Assembly (NCBI GenBank): GCA_016789205.1
Contig: JAEURF010000090.1
Span: 1 to 6,791, forward strand
Length of the DNA stretch: 6,791 nt
Direction: 5' to 3'
Source: Anaerolineales bacterium
Lineage (GTDB): Bacteria > Chloroflexota > Anaerolineae > Anaerolineales > Villigracilaceae
This document shows, one piece after another, positions 1-5,395 of this stretch. The first letter of the stretch is position 1; each line of letters begins with the position of its first letter. The position numbers and the translations under genes were made by a program. Below the pieces are notes generated by a model, which made no database searches, was not told the DNA's origin, and saw only the letters and a list, made by a program, of their open reading frames with translations.

Positions 1-195
1 TTTGAACGCGCGACTCAACCCAGATGAAGTAATAAAAAACGTCAGCAATAAAATTGCCCAACTCCAGCCACCGATTCCGAAAATAATTGTGCCAACAACA
101 AATGCGGCGATGGCTCCACTTTTATTTAAGCTGTGGGCTTTGTATGCAAGATATGAAATGATGATGGCGAGGAAAAATCCGTAAAGGAGTTGCAT
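1..195 (-). CDS. DUF92 family integral membrane protein (5' part only; runs off the left edge)
   Basis: I see the first 65 codons, starting at the ATG at 195. The peptide is very hydrophobic: one membrane segment at about residues 3-18, a SLNKSGAIAA stretch at 22-31, a second segment at 29-41, then GGWSWAILLL at 42-51 and a serine-rich SSGLSR at 57-62. Gain of a Lys-Ser-Gly-Ala loop followed by a Gly-Gly-Trp turn is the usual N-terminus of DUF92/TIGR00297 proteins. In that family the plant member VTE6 is a phytyl-phosphate kinase; most bacterial members are uncharacterised, so a polyprenyl-phosphate kinase role here is only family-based inference. The start lies 9 bp after the stop of the PH-domain gene, so the two are probably co-transcribed. 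No Shine-Dalgarno site is evident in the short gap. The remainder, normally about 200 residues, is outside the window. Confidence 0.8.
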   Translation of the reverse strand, partial: MQLLYGFFLAIIISYLAYKAHSLNKSGAIAAFVVGTIIFGIGGWSWAILLLTFFITSSGLSRAFK

Positions 196-204
196 TGAGA
201 TATT

Positions 205-1092
205 TTATAAAGTTTGAATTTGTAAAACTGCTAATAAAAATAATAAACTGGTAAGTGTGCCAGAACCCCAGACGATGAATGCCAACACACGTTCACGTTC
301 CCAGCGATAAAAATATAAGCCTGCAATCCAACCTGCAACAGCAAGCAATAAACTCACTACAGGAAGAATAATCAATTGTGATGATGGCGAGGGTTCAGGT
401 CTTTGACCTAAAAGCACTTGCGATGTGCTGGGGATAATAAAACTTGCCCAGATAAATAAACCAATATTAAGCAATAATGTGACTAACCAAAGATAACGGA
501 CAAGATTATTCCCCCAGGCTTGTGTGAAAACAAAGGATGGATAAACTGATTTTGCTTCTACGGGAGCGAGGCTTCCGAGTTCGGTGGCGCGTGCGAAAGT
601 TTGAGTGAGCGCGGCTGGGTTTTCTGGTGAAATGACGAAAATTCTTTTTGCTGTGGCAACTAATAATAGTTTTTTTGCATCAGAAGCAAGGAATTCGACA
701 GTGCTTAAATCTGGATGGCGACGTGTGCCTAACAACCCGCCGGGAAGCGAAAGAGAAGGAAATGTAAGCGGCGTGGTTAAATCATCCACAGGGCGAATCC
801 ATTCAATGTCATTGAGTGGAATATCTTCAACTCTTAAACCCCAACGAATCGAAAGGCTGTCACGGTCAATGAAATAGTCGGCACGTGATAAAGAATACAT
901 GCGATAAGCAAAAAATGGAATTGGGATAAATGCAATCAGTGAAATTAAAAGCGAAATCAGAAATGCAGGTCCGACATCAGCATTGGATAAATTGATAAAC
1001 CCGACAATAGTGATGATTATCAACACAAGTAAGATTGTGCCATGAACAATCAAACCATTTCGTTTGGGTGGAGGAAAATGACCAGATTTCAT
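205..1092 (-). CDS. Membrane protein with a bacterial PH-like domain
   Basis: The product has 295 residues. Two membrane segments lie near the N-terminus (about 14-34 and 42-66). A soluble part (about 68-175) has alternating strands typical of bacterial PH domains: YFIDRDSLSIRWGLRVEDIPL at roughly 73-93, then a DIEWIRPV segment, and a KRIFVISPENPAALTQTF segment at 149-166 that reads like the last strand and capping helix. Three more segments follow at about 200-222, 239-261 and 268-290, separated by a Pro/Ser-rich loop (231-238). No catalytic motif is visible. Bacterial PH domains are known as membrane-associated scaffolds but this subgroup has no firm function, so I assign none. Its ATG overlaps the TGA of the ProRS-like gene in an ATGA junction, which predicts translational coupling; there is no separate Shine-Dalgarno site. 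DUF92 follows 9 bp downstream. Confidence 0.75.
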   Translation of the reverse strand: MKSGHFPPPKRNGLIVHGTILLVLIIITIVGFINLSNADVGPAFLISLLISLIAFIPIPFFAYRMYSLSRADYFIDRDSLSIRWGLRVEDIPLNDIEWIRPVDDLTTPLTFPSLSLPGGLLGTRRHPDLSTVEFLASDAKKLLLVATAKRIFVISPENPAALTQTFARATELGSLAPVEAKSVYPSFVFTQAWGNNLVRYLWLVTLLLNIGLFIWASFIIPSTSQVLLGQRPEPSPSSQLIILPVVSLLLAVAGWIAGLYFYRWERERVLAFIVWGSGTLTSLLFLLAVLQIQTL

Positions 1093-2312
1093 AAACTATT
1101 TTTTATTTCAATGATTTTGGTAATTAAATTTTCTAGTGACAAATTTTGGTTTTCGTTTGTTTTGCGTATTTTTAATTCTACCATTCCGTTTTGTAATGCC
1201 TTTTCGCCAACTGTAATTCGTAAAGGACATCCAATCAAATCGGCATCATTGAATTTGACTCCCGCACGTTCATCGCGGTCATCAAATAAAACTGTAATGC
1301 CAGCACTTTGTAATTGGTTGTAAATCTCATCTGCTTTTTCTTTTGTGTTGATTGTTTTGCCTGGCACATACATCAGATACACATCAAAGAGAGAAAAAGA
1401 TTTTGGAAATATTAAACCTTTTTCATCGTGATACGTTTCAGCAAGCGCCAGCAAAATATTTTCAAAATGAAATTCATTTTTTGTTTTCAATGCAATTGAA
1501 TATTGTGATGAAAGTTTATTTCCACAATTTACACAAGCATCGTTTTCTTTTGCTAAAACCAAATCCGCAACGATTTCGGGTTGATAATCTCTGCCACAAT
1601 TGGTGTTGATGAAATGATAATCAACTTCATTTGCACCGGCTACCAGATTTGGTGATTGTGGAATTAAATCATCTACAACGATTAATGCATCTTTCAATCC
1701 AATCGGCGATGCATACCCCGCCTCTGCACCTGACTTGGAAATTGATTCTGCTGTGGCGAGTTTGACTTCGCCTATAGCATTTTTAAACTTAGCTTCGCTG
1801 AGTGTCATATCTCCACGCACAACCACGAAGACAAATTGATTATCTGATGTGCGGGTGAACATCAAGGCTTTGGCAGTTTTTTCTTTGGCGATATTCAAGA
1901 AATTTGCAAGTGACTCGATGGTGTTGCAATTTGGTGTTTCCACTTTTTCAATTGGCAAGGGCGACTCAAAGTGCCACGAAGTGGTATGAGTTGCCCCTAC
2001 AGGTTTTGCAAATTTTGCAAGTTCAATTCTTTCTGTATATTTGCATGATTCGCAGTGAATGAGTTGTACGTCTCCAGTGGCAAGTGGAAAGTAGAAAGTG
2101 GATTTAGATTCGTTTGTATAAAACGAAAGAGGAAAGATGAAAGAAGAATCCTTTGACAAATTTTGCAAGTGCGAAATGAAATGTTTTCCCAACTCAGTCA
2201 ATTCATTTTCACGAGTCACATATCCAGCACGCGCAAGCCAGCCGAAGCCTTGTGTGCGCATGTTGTTCGGAAATTCACGTTGGGTTTGAATTTTGAGGTC
2301 TGTGTATTTCAT
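1089..2312 (-). CDS. Prolyl-tRNA synthetase-like protein lacking the catalytic core (INS editing domain plus anticodon-binding domain)
   Basis: The product has 407 residues, against about 570 for bacterial ProRS carrying an INS insertion. Residues 1-45 match the ProRS N-terminus (MKYTDLKIQTQRE, then RAGYVTRE). The sequence then jumps to the region just before the editing domain (LATGDVQLIHCESC, 77-90). The INS/YbaK-type editing domain spans about 125-255: TAKALMF with Lys148, VVVRGDMTLSEAKFKN, GYASPIGL, VVDD, GANEVDYH with His233, and GRDYQPEIVADL. A CVNC pair follows at 260-263. The anticodon-binding domain, about 305-385, is well kept (DDRDERAGVKFNDADLIGCPLR). Motifs 1 and 2 are absent, and where motif 3 should read GIGVSR the sequence is FHFENI, with Asn285 at the Arg position. 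It therefore should not activate proline. The frame is intact, so a deacylase or tRNA-binding role is more likely than decay. It is ATGA-coupled to the PH gene. Confidence 0.85.
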   Translation of the reverse strand: MKYTDLKIQTQREFPNNMRTQGFGWLARAGYVTRENELTELGKHFISHLQNLSKDSSFIFPLSFYTNESKSTFYFPLATGDVQLIHCESCKYTERIELAKFAKPVGATHTTSWHFESPLPIEKVETPNCNTIESLANFLNIAKEKTAKALMFTRTSDNQFVFVVVRGDMTLSEAKFKNAIGEVKLATAESISKSGAEAGYASPIGLKDALIVVDDLIPQSPNLVAGANEVDYHFINTNCGRDYQPEIVADLVLAKENDACVNCGNKLSSQYSIALKTKNEFHFENILLALAETYHDEKGLIFPKSFSLFDVYLMYVPGKTINTKEKADEIYNQLQSAGITVLFDDRDERAGVKFNDADLIGCPLRITVGEKALQNGMVELKIRKTNENQNLSLENLITKIIEIKNSL

Positions 2313-2321
2313 GTAACAATT

Positions 2322-2327
2322 CCCCTC
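2322..2327 (-). promoter_or_regulatory. Probable ribosome binding site of the ProRS-like gene, supplied by a palindrome
   Basis: On the minus strand GAGGGG ends 9 nt before the ATG at 2312. It is the outer end of one arm of the palindrome at 2322-2343, so the site can be free or paired. No other purine-rich stretch lies at a usable distance. Confidence 0.45.
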
Positions 2328-2356
2328 TCCTTTAGGAGAGGGGCTAGGGGTGAGGT
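2322..2356. repeat. GC-rich palindromic intergenic repeat with a CTAGGGGTGAGG tail
   Basis: Two perfect 10-base arms, CCCCTCTCCT (2322-2331) and AGGAGAGGGG (2334-2343), sit two bases apart and are followed by CTAGGGGTGAGG (2344-2355). The element fills almost all of the 48-bp gap between bactofilin and the ProRS-like gene. From memory, this C-rich, G-rich pattern with a 'ctaggggtgagg' flank resembles dispersed palindromes found in many copies in filamentous bacteria and Chloroflexota. Only one copy is visible here, so repetition in the genome is an inference. It has no T-tract on the minus strand, so it is unlikely to be a terminator for bactofilin. Confidence 0.6.
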
Positions 2357-2360
2357 CAGA

Positions 2361-2879
2361 TTATGATTCGCTTTTCTTTTTCCGTGCCACTTTCTGTGTG
2401 GCTTCAATCGCAGGTATAGATTCAGGAATCTGCGTCTGTGCGATGGATTCTGCAACGGCGGCTTCTGAAGGTGTCGTTTCAGGAGCAGGTTCAAGGTTAA
2501 GTTCGACCGATTCTTCCATCCGAATTTGACCGCGTAAAAATGCACCTTCTTCGGTCACAAATGCTGTGGTGACCACATCTCCCCAAACTCTGCCAGATGA
2601 ACGAATCTCAAGCTTTTGGGTGGTGATATTTCCACGCACTGCACCCGCGACAATAACTGTATTGGCACGCACATTTTGGCAGGTAACACGTCCTGTTTCA
2701 CCGACGACCAACATGCCACGCAGGGCAATTTCGCCTTCAAACGCACCTTCAATGCGCACGCCGCCAGAACCGTTGATACTGCCATGCCAAACCACGCCAG
2801 AGCCAAGCACAGAGGTGATTCGTTCAACGGCTTGCACGGGTTGTGGGTTTTCAGTGGGGGTGGTGTTGCGTTTAAACAT
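2361..2879 (-). CDS. Bactofilin (polymer-forming cytoskeletal protein)
   Basis: The product has 172 residues. A short polar N-terminal tail (1-20) is followed by the bactofilin core at about 22-122: a right-handed beta-helix of short repeats with regularly spaced Gly and hydrophobic residues, including GSGVVWHGSINGSGGVRIEG, FEGEI (48-51), VVGETGRV, IVAGAVRGNI and EIRSSGRVWGDV. The C-terminal 50 residues are low-complexity and rich in Glu, Pro and Ala, ending in KVARKKKSES. Core plus disordered tails is the standard layout. Bactofilins self-assemble without nucleotide into filaments, often at the membrane, and act in cell shape, polarity or wall remodelling; the partner here is unknown, and no peptidase or wall gene is adjacent. 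It lies downstream of the FabI terminator and so probably has its own promoter. No Shine-Dalgarno site precedes the ATG. Confidence 0.9.
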   Translation of the reverse strand: MFKRNTTPTENPQPVQAVERITSVLGSGVVWHGSINGSGGVRIEGAFEGEIALRGMLVVGETGRVTCQNVRANTVIVAGAVRGNITTQKLEIRSSGRVWGDVVTTAFVTEEGAFLRGQIRMEESVELNLEPAPETTPSEAAVAESIAQTQIPESIPAIEATQKVARKKKSES

Positions 2880-2894
2880 ATTGAGTCAATTTTA
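2880..2894 (-). promoter_or_regulatory. Possible bactofilin promoter -10 box and adjoining small palindrome
   Basis: On the minus strand TAAAAT (2889-2894, 5 of 6 to TATAAT) is followed by 9 nt and the ATG, which would give a leader of only two or three bases. The bases directly before the ATG form the 11-bp palindrome ATTGAGTCAAT (2880-2890), a possible operator. I could not find a convincing -35 box, so support is modest. Confidence 0.35.
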
Positions 2895-2897
2895 CCC

Positions 2898-2933
2898 TTA
2901 AAACAAAAAGGGGCAGACACAAGGTCTGCCCCT
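2898..2933 (-). terminator. Rho-independent terminator after fabI
   Basis: A perfect 10-bp stem (AGGGGCAGAC at 2909-2918 with its complement at 2924-2933) encloses a 5-nt loop. On the minus strand it is followed at once by TTTTTGTTTT, the classic intrinsic terminator layout, 20 bp after the fabI stop. It separates fabI from bactofilin. The same palindrome type may also be a dispersed repeat. Confidence 0.75.
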
Positions 2934-2957
2934 ACTGATTACTGAAAACTGATTACT
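2934..2957. repeat. Duplicated 10-mer ACTGATTACT at the fabI stop codon
   Basis: ACTGATTACT occurs at 2934-2943 and again at 2948-2957, four bases apart. The second copy contains the fabI stop codon (2953-2955). This is seen directly; whether it is slippage or part of a dispersed repeat unit cannot be told from one locus. Confidence 0.6.
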
Positions 2958-3753
2958 CGCTCTTCTCTTCTTTTGCACCAATTTGCACACCCATAATATT
3001 GAAGCCAGAGTCAATGTATTGAATTTCGCCAGTCACACGTTTCGATAAATCAGACGCTAAAAATACAGCCGTATCACCAACATCTTCAATGGTCACATTT
3101 TCGCGCATCGGAGATAAATCTGCAAAATGCTTGTACATATCTCTAAAGCCGCCAACACCTGCCGCCGCGAGTGTACGAATCGGACCTGCAGAAATGGCAT
3201 TCACACGAATCTTTTGCGGACCTAAATCATACGCCAAATATCTGGTTGCAGATTCTAATGCGGCTTTAGCAACGCCCATCACATTGTAATGAGGGGCAAC
3301 TTTCACGGCGCCAGAACCATATGTCAAACACATCACAGAAGCGCCGGGGTTTAATATCGGCAAGAAAGCATGAGTCAATGCCACGAATGAATACACAGAA
3401 ACATCCATTGCAACTCTAAAACCTTCACGGCTGGTTTCGTGGAATGGTCTGCTTAATTCATCTTTACCTGCAAACGCAATTGAATGCACAAGCACGTCAA
3501 TTTTTCCAAAATGTTTGGCGGCTTTTTCTGCCACTGCTTTAATTTGGTCATCTTTGGTTACATCACATTCTTCCACCCATTTGCAACCAACCTGTTCAGC
3601 AAGTGGCTTCACTCTTTTTTCAAGCATTTCGCCCGCATAACTAATTCCTAAATTCGCGCCTTCACGTTTGAACGCTTGTGTTATGCCCCACGCAATTGAA
3701 CGTTCATTTGCCAAACCAAAAATTAAAGCGTTTTTACCTTCCAAAAGTCCCAT
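2953..3753 (-). CDS. fabI: Enoyl-[acyl-carrier-protein] reductase, FabI type
   Basis: This cytoplasmic enzyme performs the last step of each fatty-acid elongation cycle, reducing trans-2-enoyl-ACP to acyl-ACP, usually with NADH. The 266 residues match the family length. The divergent SDR nucleotide-binding start is GLANERSIAWGI (13-24), with CDVT at 63-66 and VHSIAFAG at 89-96. The catalytic residues fall where expected: Tyr145 in LTYGSG, Tyr156 and Lys163 in YNVMGVAK. These are followed by the signature NAISAGPIRTLAA (185-197) that separates FabI from FabG. Residue 93, where E. coli FabI has the Gly tied to triclosan sensitivity, is Ala here, as in several natural FabIs, so no resistance claim follows. 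The start is set by GAGGAG (3761-3766) 7 nt upstream. It lies 39 bp after the glycosylase gene and ends before an intrinsic terminator. Confidence 0.97.
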   Translation of the reverse strand: MGLLEGKNALIFGLANERSIAWGITQAFKREGANLGISYAGEMLEKRVKPLAEQVGCKWVEECDVTKDDQIKAVAEKAAKHFGKIDVLVHSIAFAGKDELSRPFHETSREGFRVAMDVSVYSFVALTHAFLPILNPGASVMCLTYGSGAVKVAPHYNVMGVAKAALESATRYLAYDLGPQKIRVNAISAGPIRTLAAAGVGGFRDMYKHFADLSPMRENVTIEDVGDTAVFLASDLSKRVTGEIQYIDSGFNIMGVQIGAKEEKSE

Positions 3754-3760
3754 AACGTAT

Positions 3761-3766
3761 CTCCTC
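3761..3766 (-). promoter_or_regulatory. Ribosome binding site of fabI
   Basis: GAGGAG on the minus strand, 7 nt before the ATG at 3753, fixes the fabI start. It is one of only three strong Shine-Dalgarno sites in the window. Confidence 0.85.
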
Positions 3767-3780
3767 GAAATTCGATATTG

Positions 3781-3808
3781 GATACTCGACTATCAAACAT
3801 CGAGTATC
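3781..3808. repeat. Inverted repeat spanning the glycosylase stop codon
   Basis: GATACTCGA (3781-3789) and TCGAGTATC (3800-3808) are perfect 9-base complements around a 10-base loop that contains the glycosylase TGA (3793-3795). No T-tract follows on the minus strand, so transcription probably continues into fabI. A related AT-rich string, CGATATTGGATACTCG, runs across the left arm. Confidence 0.65.
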
Positions 3809-4368
3809 GGTTCTTTAACTAAGAATCTCCACGGCTTTGAAAACCATGGTTCTGGTGTTTTGTTTAAACCCACTCGTGCGCCAATCGTCACGATTTTATC
3901 TGGGATTTTAATGCCCGCTTCGATTCTTAAGGGGGAAGTTGGTTCTGTCAGGTCAGCATAATTTTGGCTTTTGCTGATTCCCAGTGCTTGAGTCAACTTG
4001 CCCGGTCCAAATGTATCTCGTCCCTGACGGCGTTTCATCATCAACTCAATGCCTTCAATCGGCTGAATCGCACGGATTAATACCGCCGCAGGGAATCCTT
4101 CTTGTTCAGTGACAGCATTCAACATCCAATGATTGCCATAAGTAAAATAAATATAAGCATGACCTGCTTCACCAAACATTGGATCAGTGCGAATCGTTCG
4201 CCCTGCTTTGGCGTGGCTGGCGAGGTCATCAAATCCAAAATAAGCTTCGGTTTCGGTGATTAATCCAACCAATTTTTTTCCATTAGATATATGAATTAAC
4301 TTCGCACCTAATAATTCACGTGCAACAGTTAATGTAGGACGATTGTAGAATTTTCTTGGAAGTGTCAT
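3793..4368 (-). CDS. mpg: 3-methyladenine DNA glycosylase, AAG/MPG family
   Basis: It removes alkylated and deaminated purines such as 3-methyladenine and hypoxanthine, leaving an abasic site for base excision repair. The 191 residues match bacterial members of the family (Pur-alkyl fold). Comparison with human AAG from memory gives all the key residues: ETEAY (39-43) with Glu41 as the water-activating Glu125 equivalent and Tyr43 as Tyr127; His52 as His136; Tyr74 as the intercalating or stacking Tyr159 region; Asn84 as Asn169; and Arg99 in VLIRAIQP as Arg182. GPGKLTQALGI (121-131) is also characteristic. The last residues, ILDV and the stop, lie in an inverted repeat. It probably shares a message with fabI, 39 bp downstream. 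No convincing Shine-Dalgarno site precedes the ATG at 4368, and the 49-bp palindromic element sits just upstream. Confidence 0.93.
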   Translation of the reverse strand: MTLPRKFYNRPTLTVARELLGAKLIHISNGKKLVGLITETEAYFGFDDLASHAKAGRTIRTDPMFGEAGHAYIYFTYGNHWMLNAVTEQEGFPAAVLIRAIQPIEGIELMMKRRQGRDTFGPGKLTQALGISKSQNYADLTEPTSPLRIEAGIKIPDKIVTIGARVGLNKTPEPWFSKPWRFLVKEPILDV

Positions 4369-4378
4369 ATTATTCTAT

Positions 4379-4427
4379 GGAGTCAGGGAGCTTGCTCCCG
4401 AAATACGCCAGCAAGCTGGCTGACTCC
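4379..4427. repeat. Complex palindromic element able to form a three-way junction
   Basis: The outer arms GGAGTCAG (4379-4386) and CTGACTCC (4420-4427) are exact complements. Between them are two perfect hairpins: GGGAGCTTGCTCCC (4386-4399) and GCCAGCAAGCTGGC (4407-4420). The hairpin centres AGCTTGCT and AGCAAGCT are also complements of each other, so the whole can instead fold as one long hairpin. It fills most of the 66-bp gap between the epimerase and glycosylase genes. It has no T-tract on the minus strand. Confidence 0.75.
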
Positions 4428-4434
4428 AAATAAG

Positions 4435-5358
4435 TTATTTGAATCTTGAATCCCGTTTCAAAGTCAATCTCAAACCTTCTTCCAACTTAATTGAAGGTGT
4501 GAATCTTAATTTCTCTTTCGCTAGAGTCGAATCTGCTTTCATGTGTGAGACGCCGCCAGAAGTTTGCGAGTTATAAACCACATTGGCTTTACTTTTTGTC
4601 ACTTCTAACACTTGACGAATTAAATCTTTGATGGATGTTTCTATCCCTGAACCAACATTAATAACCTGCCCGTTTACATTGGGTGCTGTAGATGCGGCGA
4701 CCATGGCACTGACTACATCATCTACATAAATGTAATCACGAGTTTGGCTTCCATCACCATGTGCGACTAAAGTCCCGCCTCTTAATGCTTGGCGAAGATA
4801 ATGTGGCACAACCGGCGGATGTGATGGTGGCAAATGTTGACCAGGTCCATAGGCATTGAAGATTCGTAAACTAACTGTTTCAATATTCCACAAATTTCCA
4901 ATTGTACGGACGTAATATTCAGCGGCAAGTTTGGAAACTGCATAAGGTGAGCGCGGATTCGGAATTAAGGACTCTGCTAAGGATGAGACTCTTAAGTCTC
5001 CATACACTGCCCCAGATGAAGACAGAACGACGCGTCGTACTCCCACATCACGCATGGCTTCCATCAAAGCAACAGTTCCGCCAACGTTGACGGCATTGTA
5101 ATCTCGCGGATACAAAATTGATTCGGGTACTGAAACCCGCGCGGCGAGATGATAAACAACATCTACATCTTGAAGCAACGTCCACAACTTTGGGCGGTCA
5201 CTGACGTCACCACGTGTGAAATGTACATCAGGGGAGAGAACTTGCGGGTCGCCGGTCGAAAGGTCATCTAAGCCACGTACTTGATGACCTTCGCGTGCGA
5301 GATGATTAGCAAGGGAAGAGCCGAGGAATCCCGCGGCTCCGGTGATTAAAAAATTCAT
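4435..5358 (-). CDS. NAD-dependent epimerase/dehydratase, GalE-like extended SDR
   Basis: The product has 307 residues, the normal length for an extended short-chain dehydrogenase/reductase acting on nucleotide sugars. The NAD-binding fingerprint is TGAAGFLG (6-13), with an acidic DD at 31-32 for the ribose, GDV at 50-52 and YHLAA at 69-73. The catalytic site is LSSSGAVYG (112-120) with Tyr139 and Lys143 in PYAVSK. Substrate-domain motifs include SLRIFNAYGPGQ (163-174), DYIYVDDVV (208-216) and the INVGSG turn near 235. This composition fits a UDP-sugar 4-epimerase, but UDP-glucose, UDP-GlcNAc, UDP-GlcA and dTDP-sugar enzymes cannot be told apart here. It would feed polysaccharide or glycolipid synthesis in the cytoplasm. 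It lies 17 bp after the phosphoesterase and has no Shine-Dalgarno site; a TATAAT box ends 7 nt before the ATG. Confidence 0.92.
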   Translation of the reverse strand: MNFLITGAAGFLGSSLANHLAREGHQVRGLDDLSTGDPQVLSPDVHFTRGDVSDRPKLWTLLQDVDVVYHLAARVSVPESILYPRDYNAVNVGGTVALMEAMRDVGVRRVVLSSSGAVYGDLRVSSLAESLIPNPRSPYAVSKLAAEYYVRTIGNLWNIETVSLRIFNAYGPGQHLPPSHPPVVPHYLRQALRGGTLVAHGDGSQTRDYIYVDDVVSAMVAASTAPNVNGQVINVGSGIETSIKDLIRQVLEVTKSKANVVYNSQTSGGVSHMKADSTLAKEKLRFTPSIKLEEGLRLTLKRDSRFK

Positions 5359-5365
5359 AAATTAG

Positions 5366-5395
5366 ATTATAAGGGTTATCTTTGATATTGCGCAA
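5366..5395 (-). promoter_or_regulatory. Promoter of the epimerase gene, placed for a leaderless transcript
   Basis: On the minus strand a perfect TATAAT (5366-5371) is followed by 7 nt and the ATG, so transcription should begin at or next to the start codon. A weak -35, TTGCGC (5390-5395), lies 18 nt upstream inside the end of the phosphoesterase gene. The lack of any Shine-Dalgarno site agrees with leaderless translation. Confidence 0.6.

Noticed and set aside
2..184. Open frame on the plus strand at the left edge
   Set aside because: It is the antisense of the DUF92 membrane gene, whose minus-strand frame gives a recognisable hydrophobic family N-terminus and fits the operon spacing.
1089..2312. 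ProRS-like gene as a decaying pseudogene
   Set aside because: No stops or frameshifts in 407 codons, both remaining domains and four cysteines are well kept, and it is coupled to the next gene. An internal deletion fixed in a working gene fits better, though recent loss cannot be fully excluded.
2322..2356. Start of a CRISPR array or an insertion-sequence end
   Set aside because: Only a single palindrome with no repeat-spacer pattern, transposase or target-site duplication nearby.
2309..2545. Minus-strand frame overlapping the end of bactofilin and the palindrome
   Set aside because: Its sequence (LASPLAPLLKERG ending) is a translation of the C-rich repeat in another frame; bactofilin is clearly the gene here.
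2566..2945. Two overlapping plus-strand frames over the bactofilin gene
   Set aside because: Pro/Thr- and His/Ala-rich translations are typical antisense shadows of a repetitive beta-helix gene; no ribosome binding site or family resemblance.
2953..3753. FabI Ala93 as a sign of triclosan resistance
   Set aside because: Alanine occurs naturally at this position in several FabI enzymes; the sequence alone cannot support a resistance claim.
3781..3808. Inverted repeat between glycosylase and fabI as a terminator
   Set aside because: No T-tract on the minus strand; fabI follows after 39 bp with a good ribosome binding site, so read-through is more likely.
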